Origin: an uncultured beta proteobacterium
Lineage (GTDB): Bacteria > Pseudomonadota > Gammaproteobacteria > Burkholderiales > Burkholderiaceae_C
NCBI GenBank assembly: GCA_903885415.1
Contig: CAISIP010000094.1
Span: 1-11,924 of the forward strand
Length of the DNA: 11,924 bases
Reading direction: 5' to 3'
In this document: piece after piece, positions 1-6,644 of the stretch
Numbering within the stretch: the first letter of the stretch is position 1
Layout: each line of letters starts with the position of its first letter
The notes under the pieces: model-generated
Told to the model about the DNA's origin: nothing
Database searches by the model: none
The model's input: only the letters and a program-made list of their open reading frames with translations
Translations under genes and position numbers: made by a program

Positions 1-151
1 CATCGCCATCGGACAACCGTTCGGGATGACCGGCGCAAGGCTCGCTGGCCATGCGCTGCTCGAGGGTAAGCGCCGCGGGGCCCGGCGCGTCGTCGTCTCC
101 ATGTGCGTGGGCGGCGGCATGGGCGCTGCAGGCCTGTTCGAGGTGTTCTAG
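1..151 (+). CDS. Thiolase (acetyl-CoA acetyltransferase family), C-terminal end only
   Basis: The reading frame starts at base 2 and ends at TAG 149-151, giving the last 49 residues of a thiolase; the rest lies left of the window. Thiolases join two acetyl-CoA to acetoacetyl-CoA, or cleave 3-ketoacyl-CoA. The visible part has the family's C-terminal blocks: IAIGQPFGMTGAR (normally GHPxGxxGxR), then LLEGKRRGARR, then SMCVGGGMGAAGLFEVF, which holds the second catalytic Cys (Cys378 of the Zoogloea enzyme). The odd point is Gln (codon CAA) where the catalytic His348 of the GHP motif is expected; this could be a real substitution or a one-base error. The ending AAGLFEVF resembles betaproteobacterial acetyl-CoA acetyltransferases. 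I cannot tell a biosynthetic (PHB) from a degradative thiolase from this fragment. Confidence 0.88.
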   Translation, partial: IAIGQPFGMTGARLAGHALLEGKRRGARRVVVSMCVGGGMGAAGLFEVF

Positions 152-250
152 CCCGGGCATCGGCGCCACCGCCCGGGGGCATTGCCGCAACGCGCGGGGG
201 CATTGCCGCAACGCGCGGGGGCATCGCCGCCACCGCCCAGGGGCTTGGCG
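151..250. repeat. Imperfect ~21-bp tandem repeats in the convergent intergenic region
   Basis: Four to five imperfect units of about 20-22 bp start near 151, 171, 192, 213 and 235. The units at 171-191 and 192-212 are nearly identical and share the core gggggcattgccgcaac. The outer units diverge (catcggcgccacc, catcgccgccacc). The core contains the small dyad GGCA-T-TGCC. Two CCCGGG palindromes at 152-157 and 172-177 could pair with each other. The array fills the space between the thiolase stop and the stop of the converging GGDEF-EAL gene, so it could act as a structured 3' end or transcription barrier for both. No T-run typical of an intrinsic terminator is present. It may also be a minisatellite produced by replication slippage. 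Confidence 0.75.
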
Positions 251-251
251 C

Positions 252-2540
252 TTAGCGGGGGCTGGCTGGCGCCGGCGCCGATGCGCCGCGCTGCGCGGCG
301 CTATGCGCCGCCAGGTTGAGCACCACCCCCGGAGCCGCGGCGCCGAACAAATAGCCTTGGTAGGCTTGGCAGCCAAAGCTTTGCAAAAGATCCCGCTGCG
401 CTTCGGTCTCGACGCCTTCAGCGACCACGATGAGGTCCAGGTTGTGGCCCAGAGCCACGATGGTGCGGGCGATGGCGGCGTCGCGCGGATTGCTGAGCAG
501 GTCTCGGACGAACGAGCGGTCGACCTTCAGGCAATCCAGCGGCAGGCGTTTGAGGTGCGTCAGCGACGCATAGCCGGTGCCGAAGTCGTCGAGCGAGAAA
601 CCGACGCCGTGTGCCCTGATCGCGTTCATCTTGGCGATGGTGTCGTCAAAGTTTTCGAGCATCATGCTTTCCGTCAGCTCCAGTTTGAGCTGCTTGAGCG
701 GCGCCCCGCTGCGCTCCAGCACCCCCAGCACATGCTGCACAAAGCGCGGGTCGCGCAGCTCGCGCACGCTGATGTTCACCGACAAGCGAAGCCGCGCCAT
801 GTCGGGATCGCGCGACCAGCTCGCCAGTTGCGCGCAGGCGGTTTGCAGCACCCAGCGCCCGAGCGCTTCGATCTGGCCGCTATCTTCGGCGATGGCGATG
901 AACTCGCCAGGCGCCAACAGCCCACGGCTCGGATGCTGCCAGCGCACCAGGGCCTCGGCGCCGAGCAGCTGCTGCTTGCTGTCGACCTCGGGTTGGTAAT
1001 ACAGGACGAACTCGCCCTGCTGCAAGGCCTTGCGGATTTCTTCTTCGATCGCCGATCGCAGCTTGATTTGCTGATGGACCGCCGAGTCGTAAAAGCGCAG
1101 CGTGTTGCGCCCCGCGGTCTTGGCCTGGTACATGGCGTGGTCGGCCCGGCGGATCAGCTCCTGCGCTGCGATCAGATGGTCCCTGAACAGCACCACGCCG
1201 ATGCTCGCGCTGATGACGCAGGACTGCCCGGCAATGTCATAGGGCCGATTCAGCGCCGCCAGAATCTTTTTGCCCACCGATTTAGCCTGCGCCATAGCCT
1301 CCTCGGGCAACGCGCTGAGGTCGGCCGACAACATGACGACAAACTCGTCGCCACCGGGGCGCGCGACCGTGTCGCCTTCGCGAACGCAGGCGCTCAATCG
1401 CTGTGCCGCCTGCTGCAGCAATTGGTCGCCTTTGGCGTGTCCGAGGGTGTCGTTGATGGTCTTGAAGTTGTCAAGGTCAATGAACATCAGTGCGCCCTCG
1501 CGCTGCGACCGAGCGCTGACCGCCATGGCCTGGTTCAGTCGGTCTGCCATCAGTCGTCGGTTGGGCAATCCGGTCAGCGGGTCGTAGAACGCCAGCCGCT
1601 CGATCTCGGCTTCGCGCGACTTGCGCAACGAAATATCCAGCATGGTGCGGACGTATCGTGTCACCGATGCCTCCTCGTCGCGCACGGCACTGATCGTCAG
1701 CCATTCGGCGTAGACCTCGCCGTTCTTGCGCCGGGTCCAGACTTCACCCTTCCAGCGGCCATCGCGATTCAACTGCTCGCGCATGGTGGCGTAGAAGACC
1801 TCGTCGTGGTGCGTTGAATGCAGCAGTGTCACATTCTTGCCAATCGCCTCCTCGGCGCTGTAGCCGGTGAGCTGGCTAAACGCCGTGTTGACACGCTGAA
1901 TAAGCCCCCGGGCGTCGGTGATCACGATGCCCTCTTGCGTTTCGAAGGCTGCCGCAGCCACGCGCAGTTCGCCCTCGGAGCGCTTACGCTCGGTGGTGTC
2001 TGACAGCGTCAGGTGCAGCGCCGGCGGGCAGCCCTCCGCCTGCACCCGCACGGCGTCGATCTGGGCGTAAAAGCCGTGCCCGTCCTGCGCCGTCATCAAC
2101 AACTCGATGCGCCCGGGGTCGCTGCGCTGGTGCAGCGCCAGCGCGTGCCGGTGCCACCGGTCTCGGTGGGTGCTGCTCACCCAGTTCGAAAAACGCCTGC
2201 CTATCAGCCGGCTGCGCTCGAGTCCGAGCATGTGCGCGCCAGGCAGGTTGGCCTGGGTGACGGTGCCTTCGTCACTCAGGCTGAAGTAGCCCACCGGCGC
2301 AAAGTCATACAGCTCGACAAAGTGGTCGCGGCTGCTCTCCAGCTCGATCTGCGTCTTGCGGAGTTCCGCATTTTGCATCTCCAGCTCTATCTCGTGGACG
2401 CGCAGTTCATGCGCGAGCCCTGCCTGCGACCTTGGCGGCCCGACGGTCGGCGGCGCTTTGGCAAGCGCGCTCTCGGCTTGAGCGCGCAGCGCTTCGGAGC
2501 GGACCTTGCCTGCTTGCGAAGGATCCTCAGCGCTGCTCAT
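252..2540 (-). CDS. PAS-PAS-GGDEF-EAL cyclic-di-GMP signalling protein
   Basis: 762 residues with no signal peptide or membrane segment, so cytoplasmic. It has a short coiled-coil start (about 40-72), PAS 1 (about 73-185), PAS 2 (about 195-305), GGDEF (about 310-480) and EAL (about 490-745). The diguanylate cyclase site looks intact: FIDLDNFKTIND (351-363) and GGDEF (396-400). An RxxD motif (REGD, 387-390) sits exactly five residues before GGDEF, which is the product-inhibition I-site. The phosphodiesterase half also keeps its known residues: EALVRW (529-534), N589, E621, DD 651-652, K672, E708 and Q728. Both making and hydrolysing c-di-GMP are therefore possible, with the PAS domains probably setting the balance. 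Its ATG overlaps the CheB-CheR stop by four bases (ATGA), with AGGAGG 7 nt upstream, so the two are translationally coupled. The last ~20 residues are Ala/Pro-rich and carry no motif. Confidence 0.95.
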   Translation of the reverse strand: MSSAEDPSQAGKVRSEALRAQAESALAKAPPTVGPPRSQAGLAHELRVHEIELEMQNAELRKTQIELESSRDHFVELYDFAPVGYFSLSDEGTVTQANLPGAHMLGLERSRLIGRRFSNWVSSTHRDRWHRHALALHQRSDPGRIELLMTAQDGHGFYAQIDAVRVQAEGCPPALHLTLSDTTERKRSEGELRVAAAAFETQEGIVITDARGLIQRVNTAFSQLTGYSAEEAIGKNVTLLHSTHHDEVFYATMREQLNRDGRWKGEVWTRRKNGEVYAEWLTISAVRDEEASVTRYVRTMLDISLRKSREAEIERLAFYDPLTGLPNRRLMADRLNQAMAVSARSQREGALMFIDLDNFKTINDTLGHAKGDQLLQQAAQRLSACVREGDTVARPGGDEFVVMLSADLSALPEEAMAQAKSVGKKILAALNRPYDIAGQSCVISASIGVVLFRDHLIAAQELIRRADHAMYQAKTAGRNTLRFYDSAVHQQIKLRSAIEEEIRKALQQGEFVLYYQPEVDSKQQLLGAEALVRWQHPSRGLLAPGEFIAIAEDSGQIEALGRWVLQTACAQLASWSRDPDMARLRLSVNISVRELRDPRFVQHVLGVLERSGAPLKQLKLELTESMMLENFDDTIAKMNAIRAHGVGFSLDDFGTGYASLTHLKRLPLDCLKVDRSFVRDLLSNPRDAAIARTIVALGHNLDLIVVAEGVETEAQRDLLQSFGCQAYQGYLFGAAAPGVVLNLAAHSAAQRGASAPAPASPR

Positions 2541-5500
2541 GGCGCAGCCTCCTGCGGCGCGTCGATGGCGAGCAAGACCAACTCGCTGGTGCCGACAGGG
2601 TCGACGAGGCGCTGTACGCTCAGTCGCAGACGGCGAACACCACCTTCGGCCAGCGGCTGGGTGATCTCGCGGCCTTCAAAGCGGCGATCTTGGGGCAGTG
2701 CAGTCTCAAGCAGTTCGCGCATGGCTGCAAAATCCCATTGGGCGCCGGAAATCTTGAAGATGTTCTTGCCGACACTGTCTTGCGGGGTGCCGCCAAATGC
2801 GCTGCAGAAGGCGCGGTTCACCTGCATGACGATGAGCGCTGCGTCGAGGACCAGCAGCGGCTCATGGACCATGTCGACGATGGCCCGCGAAACCTCCAGC
2901 GCGTTGCGCGTGGCGACGGCGTGGACCTGTTCGCTCACATCGGCGAATATCAGCAGCACGCCGTCAAGGCTGCTTTCAACCGACCAGTAGGGCTGAATGC
3001 GCGCCAGGTACCAGGCGCCGTCGGACGCCTGCGCCTCGCGTTCAAACGCTTTGCCGGATGCAAGGACCTCCCGCGCATGGGCCAGCAGGTCGATGTCGCG
3101 CAGTTCGCATCGGACATCGCTGAGCGGGCGGCCCACGTCGCTTGCCAGGAGCCGGTAGATTTTGTTCGCCTCGCGCGTGAAGCGGCGCACGGTCAATTCC
3201 TGGTCGAGGAAGACGATACCCAGCCGTATGTTCTCGAGCAGGTTGTTCATGTCGTCCTGGCTCAGGGTCAGCTGCTCGATTTTGGTTTGTAGTTCGGTGT
3301 TCACCGTCGTCAATTCTTCGTTGACCGATTGCAGCTCTTCTTTCGAGGTCTCGAGCTCCTCGTTGCTCGATTGCAGCTCCTCGTTGGTCGATTGCAGTTC
3401 CTCGTTGAGCGACTTCAAATCGGCGCTAGAAGTCTGCTGCTCGTCCGACAGCGACTGCATACTCTGGCGTGCCTGTTCCAGTGCCGCTTCCAGGGACGCG
3501 ATGCGCCGTGCTTCGGTCGACAGGGTCGGCGCATTGCCGGGCGGCTTCTTCGACGCCCTGGCGGTCTTGGGACGCGCGATGTCCTGGAAGCTCACCAGCA
3601 GCAGCGGCTGCTCGGCGCCGGGATCAGACAGCAGACGAACGCTCAGGCTCAGCGGCTGTACGGCGATGCCATCGCGGATATTGAGCAGCCGGTTGAGCGT
3701 GGGCTGGTGTTCGTCGACGGCAATACGCAGCGCGTCGCGCAACTCGGATTTCAGGCCTTCGCGTGCCATCTCCAACACATTGTGGCTAGGGGTGCCCGGA
3801 GCGGGGTGCAGGAACTTCCCGGTATCGCCGTGGATGTACAGGATGTTGCCCTGGGGGTCGGTCACCACGGCAGCCGGCGCGAAGCTCTGCAGCAGGGCCC
3901 GCTTGGTGATCTCGGCCAGCCTTGCCTCCTTCGTTGGCGCCGCCCGGGTCGGATTTGTAAGGGCCCCGCGCCCGCCGGCCCAACCGATGGCGCCGGTCAG
4001 AGTCGGCGGCAGCGATGCGCTCGTGAGCTTGGCGCGAAACAGGTGCCACTTGCGGTCAATGGTTTCAAACAAGTCGGTGTGCCTGCCGATTCCCTCGGAG
4101 GGAGCGAGCATCAAGACGCCGCCGGGCTTGAGCGCGTAGTGGAACACCGGCAGCAACTTGTCCTGCAATTCGGATCCCAGGTAAATCAGCAGGTTGCGGC
4201 AGCTGAGCAGGTCAAGCCGGGTGAAGGGCGGATCCTTGATGACGCTTTGCACGGCAAAGACGACCATGTCGCGGATGTTCTTTCTTACCCGATATCCCGT
4301 CTCTTCGGCGACAAAGAACTGTGCCAGCCGTGCAGCGGAGACGTCCTGCGCGATGTTGGGCAGGTACAGTCCTGCGCGTGCCGAGGCGATTGCAGCGTCG
4401 TCCAGGTCGGTGGCATAGATCTGGCACCTGAAATCGCGCTGCGTGGTGGTCTTGAGTTCGCTCAGGAGGATGGCGACCGAATACGCCTCTTCCCCGGTGG
4501 AGCAGCCAGCGACCCATACACGCAGGGTGTAGTCCTGCGGCTTGCCTGCGAGCAGCGACGGCAAGGTGTCGCGCTCTAACAGGTCAAAAGCCTCCGGATC
4601 CCGAAAGAAGCTGGTGACATTGATCAGCATGTCGTGGAAGAGCGCTTTCATTTCATCGGCATGCTCGTGCGCGTAGCGGGCGTAGATCGCCGCGTCATCA
4701 ATGCCGTGCTGTGCCATGCGTCGGTGTATCCGCCGGCCGATGGTCCCCTGCTTGTACAGCGAGAAGTCATGCCCGGTGGCGCTGCGCAGCTGCATCAGGA
4801 TCCGCTTGTGACCGGAGATGGCGCCGGTGGCAGCCTCAGGCCCCGACAACCCCGACAACCCCGACAACCCCGACAACCCCGACAACCCCGACAACCTTTT
4901 TTCGCTGTCGATCAGCGCTGCGGGCATCGCGCTGACCGCCAGCACGCTGGCGCAGTAGCCCGAGCGGACCGCGCTGGTGGGCATGCCGTCGAATTTGGCG
5001 GTGGTCGGGTCTTGTGCCAGGCACAAGCCGCCGGCGCCTGCGATGGCGCGCAGCCCCAGCGTTCCGTCGCTTCCGGTGCCCGAAAGGACGATGCCGATCG
5101 CGTCGGCCCGCTGATCGTCGGCCAGGGAGCGCATGAAACTGTCGATGGGCATGCGTTGGCCGCGATCGGCCTTTGGCACGCTGAGCTGCAGCACGCCGTG
5201 GAAAATTTCCATTTCCCGATTGGGGGGTATGACATAGACATGGTTGGGGGCAACCGGCATCTGGTCTTGGGCCTCAACCACTGGCATGGCGGTGCTGCGC
5301 TGCAGGATTTCACCCAGGATGCTGCCGTGGGTTGGATCGAGGTGCTGCACCAGTACCAGCGCCATGCCACTGTCCGAAGGCATGGCGCGCAGAAACTGTT
5401 CGAAGGCCTCAAGTCCGCCTGCAGACGCGCCCAAGCCGACGATGGGGAACTTGCCAGGACCTGTGGCCTGCGGCTGCCCGGTCGTGCCGGGCGCCTTGTC

Positions 5501-5593
5501 TTTGGCCTTGTTCGGGGCCACAGCCTTTGCCGAAGCCTTTGCCGCCGCCTTGGTGGTCGATGTGTGCGCTTTCTTGTCGTCACCGATTTGCAT
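2537..5593 (-). CDS. CheB-CheR fusion with PAS domains (chemotaxis-type methylesterase/methyltransferase hybrid)
   Basis: 1018 residues from the chosen ATG. Order: Ala/Lys-rich tail (1-45), CheB methylesterase (about 49-225), (LSG)6 linker (234-251), CheR methyltransferase (about 260-520), PAS-like (about 565-675), coiled coil (about 694-782), PAS (about 785-890) and a second PAS (about 898-1010). The CheB triad is present: S57 in GASAGG, H84 in QHLDPTH, D176 in GTGSDG. There is no receiver domain before it, unlike chemotaxis CheB. CheR shows NVTSFFRD (from 325), the SAM motif AGCSTGEE (362-369), ATDLD (394-398) and LLSCRNLLIY. The start is the ATG at 5593, with AGGAG 8 nt upstream; an upstream ATG at 5620 would add 9 residues but has a poor site. 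No chemoreceptor, CheA or CheW is nearby. The family is usually an orphan signalling protein. Its coupling to the GGDEF-EAL gene suggests output through c-di-GMP (inference). The methylation substrate is unknown. Confidence 0.95.
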   Translation of the reverse strand: MQIGDDKKAHTSTTKAAAKASAKAVAPNKAKDKAPGTTGQPQATGPGKFPIVGLGASAGGLEAFEQFLRAMPSDSGMALVLVQHLDPTHGSILGEILQRSTAMPVVEAQDQMPVAPNHVYVIPPNREMEIFHGVLQLSVPKADRGQRMPIDSFMRSLADDQRADAIGIVLSGTGSDGTLGLRAIAGAGGLCLAQDPTTAKFDGMPTSAVRSGYCASVLAVSAMPAALIDSEKRLSGLSGLSGLSGLSGLSGPEAATGAISGHKRILMQLRSATGHDFSLYKQGTIGRRIHRRMAQHGIDDAAIYARYAHEHADEMKALFHDMLINVTSFFRDPEAFDLLERDTLPSLLAGKPQDYTLRVWVAGCSTGEEAYSVAILLSELKTTTQRDFRCQIYATDLDDAAIASARAGLYLPNIAQDVSAARLAQFFVAEETGYRVRKNIRDMVVFAVQSVIKDPPFTRLDLLSCRNLLIYLGSELQDKLLPVFHYALKPGGVLMLAPSEGIGRHTDLFETIDRKWHLFRAKLTSASLPPTLTGAIGWAGGRGALTNPTRAAPTKEARLAEITKRALLQSFAPAAVVTDPQGNILYIHGDTGKFLHPAPGTPSHNVLEMAREGLKSELRDALRIAVDEHQPTLNRLLNIRDGIAVQPLSLSVRLLSDPGAEQPLLLVSFQDIARPKTARASKKPPGNAPTLSTEARRIASLEAALEQARQSMQSLSDEQQTSSADLKSLNEELQSTNEELQSSNEELETSKEELQSVNEELTTVNTELQTKIEQLTLSQDDMNNLLENIRLGIVFLDQELTVRRFTREANKIYRLLASDVGRPLSDVRCELRDIDLLAHAREVLASGKAFEREAQASDGAWYLARIQPYWSVESSLDGVLLIFADVSEQVHAVATRNALEVSRAIVDMVHEPLLVLDAALIVMQVNRAFCSAFGGTPQDSVGKNIFKISGAQWDFAAMRELLETALPQDRRFEGREITQPLAEGGVRRLRLSVQRLVDPVGTSELVLLAIDAPQEAAP
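2548..2553 (-). promoter_or_regulatory. Ribosome binding site of the GGDEF-EAL gene
   Basis: AGGAGG on the minus strand, 7 nt before the ATG at 2540-2538. It lies inside the last codons of the CheB-CheR fusion. With the ATGA overlap it fixes this start and indicates coupled translation of the two proteins. Confidence 0.8.
3281..3406 (-). repeat. Six heptad repeats (21-bp period) coding the CheB-CheR coiled coil
   Basis: Six consecutive 7-residue units: NEELQST, NEELQSS, NEELETS, KEELQSV, NEELTTV and NTELQTK. At DNA level they form a degenerate 21-bp tandem repeat, with the plus strand showing recurring ctcctcgtt/gcagctcctcg blocks. The strict seven-residue spacing with Leu at one position fits a dimeric signalling helix joining the CheR/PAS part to the C-terminal PAS domains. 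Such a segment is typical of CheB-CheR-PAS fusions. Confidence 0.8.
4841..4894 (-). repeat. In-frame 9-bp tandem repeat encoding (Leu-Ser-Gly)6
   Basis: Six perfect copies of ccccgacaa (plus strand) lie head to tail and are followed by cc and a run of six T (4897-4902). On the coding strand each copy reads ttg-tcg-ggg, Leu-Ser-Gly, so gain or loss of a copy keeps the frame and changes only linker length. The array lies exactly between the CheB and CheR domains. Perfect identity between copies indicates recent slippage rather than old, selected protein repeats. Confidence 0.95.
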
Positions 5594-5601
5594 GGAACCT
5601 G

Positions 5602-5606
5602 CTCCT
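5602..5606 (-). promoter_or_regulatory. Ribosome binding site that decides the CheB-CheR start
   Basis: AGGAG on the minus strand with an 8-nt spacer to the ATG at 5593-5591. The in-frame ATG at 5620 has only a weak GGCGG-like stretch before it, so the downstream ATG is preferred. Confidence 0.7.
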
Positions 5607-5850
5607 GGAACTGGGGCCATAGCCGCCGACGCAACTGACGTGGCTTGACGGCCTATGAATTCCTGCAGAAATTATGGTCGGCAAGTCCGGTGGCGGACCT
5701 TGTCAAAAGCCTTGCTTTAAGTGCAAAGCCGCCTTGCTTGCCCATTCGCAATTCAGGGTGGTGGACGCGGTGGATTTCCGATTCTCCAAGGGCGCTCGCC
5801 TTGCTCTTTGTCGGCCCTTTGTGTTGTCGGCAGTCCGTGCCCCTGTTCAT

Positions 5851-5864
5851 TTGATGGGTCGCAA
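5851..5864 (+). promoter_or_regulatory. Possible FNR-type operator upstream of the hydrolase gene
   Basis: TTGATGGGTCGCAA matches the FNR consensus TTGAT-N4-ATCAA at 8 of 10 fixed positions, with a perfect left half-site. It lies 57-70 bp before the ATG at 5921. The window encodes an Fnr-type regulator with an FNR-like recognition helix at 10499-11332, which could be the reader. A single site of this quality can occur by chance. Confidence 0.25.
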
Positions 5865-5906
5865 TGGCGGCGGTGGGTGCGCCCAGACCATGTCGTTTTC
5901 CCATTT

Positions 5907-5911
5907 GGAGG
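5907..5911 (+). promoter_or_regulatory. Ribosome binding site that decides the hydrolase start
   Basis: GGAGG with a 9-nt spacer to the ATG at 5921. An in-frame ATG at 5864 lacks a comparable site, and its extra 19 residues (MAAVGAPRP...) do not resemble the family. Confidence 0.7.
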
Positions 5912-5920
5912 GCGGCGTCG

Positions 5921-6571
5921 ATGGTGGCGATCTGCAAGGAGCGTGTGTGGGTAGGTCCGCTGGGCCTGGCCGGCGAGTTGGTGACTCCGCCTGAAGCGGC
6001 CGCAGTGGTTGTGTTTGTAGCGGGCGCCAACCGAGCTGGGGATGACGCGCGCAATGGCGCCATGGCGCAGGTCTTGCATCGCCACGCTATCGCCACGCTG
6101 TGCTTGGGCCTGTTGCGCGCAGGCGAGGCGGTCGATGGCCGCCATGGCGTTGACTTGGACCTGCTGGCAGCGCGGCTGGAGCAGGTCATGCAATGGGCCT
6201 CAACCTGCGATGCACTCGCCGGCCTTCCGGTGGGCCTACTGGGAACCGGTTCAGGTGCAGCCGTCGCGCTGCAAGCCAGCACGCAGCGGTCCGGATCGGT
6301 GGCGGCGGTGGTCTCGCGCAGCGGGCGTCCAGACCTGGCCGAGCGATTTCTGCAGCGGGTCAACGCGCCCACTTTGCTGATCGTTGGTGGCGCCGACGCC
6401 CGGGCGCTGGCATTCAACCGCCATGCGCTGCGGATGCTGGGATGCAGCAAGCGGCTCGAGGTGGTGCCTGCAGCCGGTCATCGCTTCGAGGAGCCCGGCG
6501 CCCTCAACGGCGCAGCTGAATTGACGGCGGATTGGTTTAGCAGCCATCTGGTGCGTCGCCAGCTGGCTTGA
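5921..6571 (+). CDS. Dienelactone-hydrolase-like alpha/beta hydrolase, nucleophile apparently altered
   Basis: 216 residues, no signal peptide, probably cytoplasmic. The pattern fits short alpha/beta hydrolases of the dienelactone hydrolase type: an N-terminal strand (GLAGELVTPPEAAAVVVFVAG), ARNGAMAQVLHRHAIATLCLGLL, the nucleophile-elbow region GLPVGLLGTGSGAAVAL (101-117), VSRSGRPDLAERFLQRVNAPTLLIVGGADA with the acid D159, and VVPAAGHRFEEPGAL with the His at 187. Relatives usually read G-A-S-T-G at the elbow. Here it is G-T-G-S-G (108-112), so the Ser position holds Gly110 and a Ser sits one residue later. The usual HGSGSS oxyanion loop near the N-terminus is also replaced (VAGANRAGDD). The enzyme may be inactive, use Ser111, or have another role. 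glgC starts 73 bp downstream on the same strand with its own strong RBS, so co-transcription is possible. The substrate is unknown. Confidence 0.85.
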   Translation: MVAICKERVWVGPLGLAGELVTPPEAAAVVVFVAGANRAGDDARNGAMAQVLHRHAIATLCLGLLRAGEAVDGRHGVDLDLLAARLEQVMQWASTCDALAGLPVGLLGTGSGAAVALQASTQRSGSVAAVVSRSGRPDLAERFLQRVNAPTLLIVGGADARALAFNRHALRMLGCSKRLEVVPAAGHRFEEPGALNGAAELTADWFSSHLVRRQLA

Positions 6572-6631
6572 CCAGGCCATGCAGCCGGGCGCGGCGCTTG
6601 GCACAGCACGGGTTCTGACGAGCCGCACCCC

Positions 6632-6638
6632 AAGGAGG
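6632..6638 (+). promoter_or_regulatory. Strong ribosome binding site of glgC
   Basis: AAGGAGG with a 6-nt spacer to the ATG at 6645. It is the strongest Shine-Dalgarno match in the window and fixes the glgC start. Confidence 0.8.
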
Positions 6639-6644
6639 GACTAG

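Larger units (their letters stand above)
5594..5920. other. Divergent intergenic region between the CheB-CheR gene and the hydrolase gene
   Basis: 327 bp without a convincing gene. It must hold the leaders of both divergent transcripts. On the minus strand TTGACA (5706-5701) is followed by CATAAT (5676-5671), but the 24-nt gap is too long for a standard sigma-70 promoter. A small dyad, GCTTT-6 nt-AAAGC, lies at 5714-5729. An FNR-like dyad lies at 5851-5864. Short open frames here lack good ribosome binding sites and resemble nothing I recognise. Confidence 0.5.

Noticed and set aside
51..1817. 588-codon open frame on the plus strand
   Set aside because: It is antisense to the GGDEF-EAL gene, which has clear domains. 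The long frame is a by-product of GC-rich codon bias, and its product (runs of RNARGH, many His/Gln) resembles no family. Its first part is just the tandem repeats read in frame.
4841..4894. 9-bp repeat as a CRISPR array or iteron origin
   Set aside because: There are no spacers, the unit is only 9 bp, and it lies inside a coding sequence in frame.
2013..5638. Several long plus-strand frames (2013-2990, 2432-3292, 3162-4139, 3329-4579, 4634-5638)
   Set aside because: All lie antisense to the CheB-CheR fusion, overlap one another in different frames, and encode no recognisable domain.
5671..5706. TTGACA and CATAAT on the minus strand as a sigma-70 promoter for the CheB-CheR operon
   Set aside because: The spacer is 24 nt, well beyond the usual 16-18, and no -35 match stands at the right distance from CATAAT.
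5674..5994. Small plus-strand frames in the CheB-CheR/hydrolase intergenic region
   Set aside because: They lack ribosome binding sites, overlap in several frames, and their products are not protein-like.
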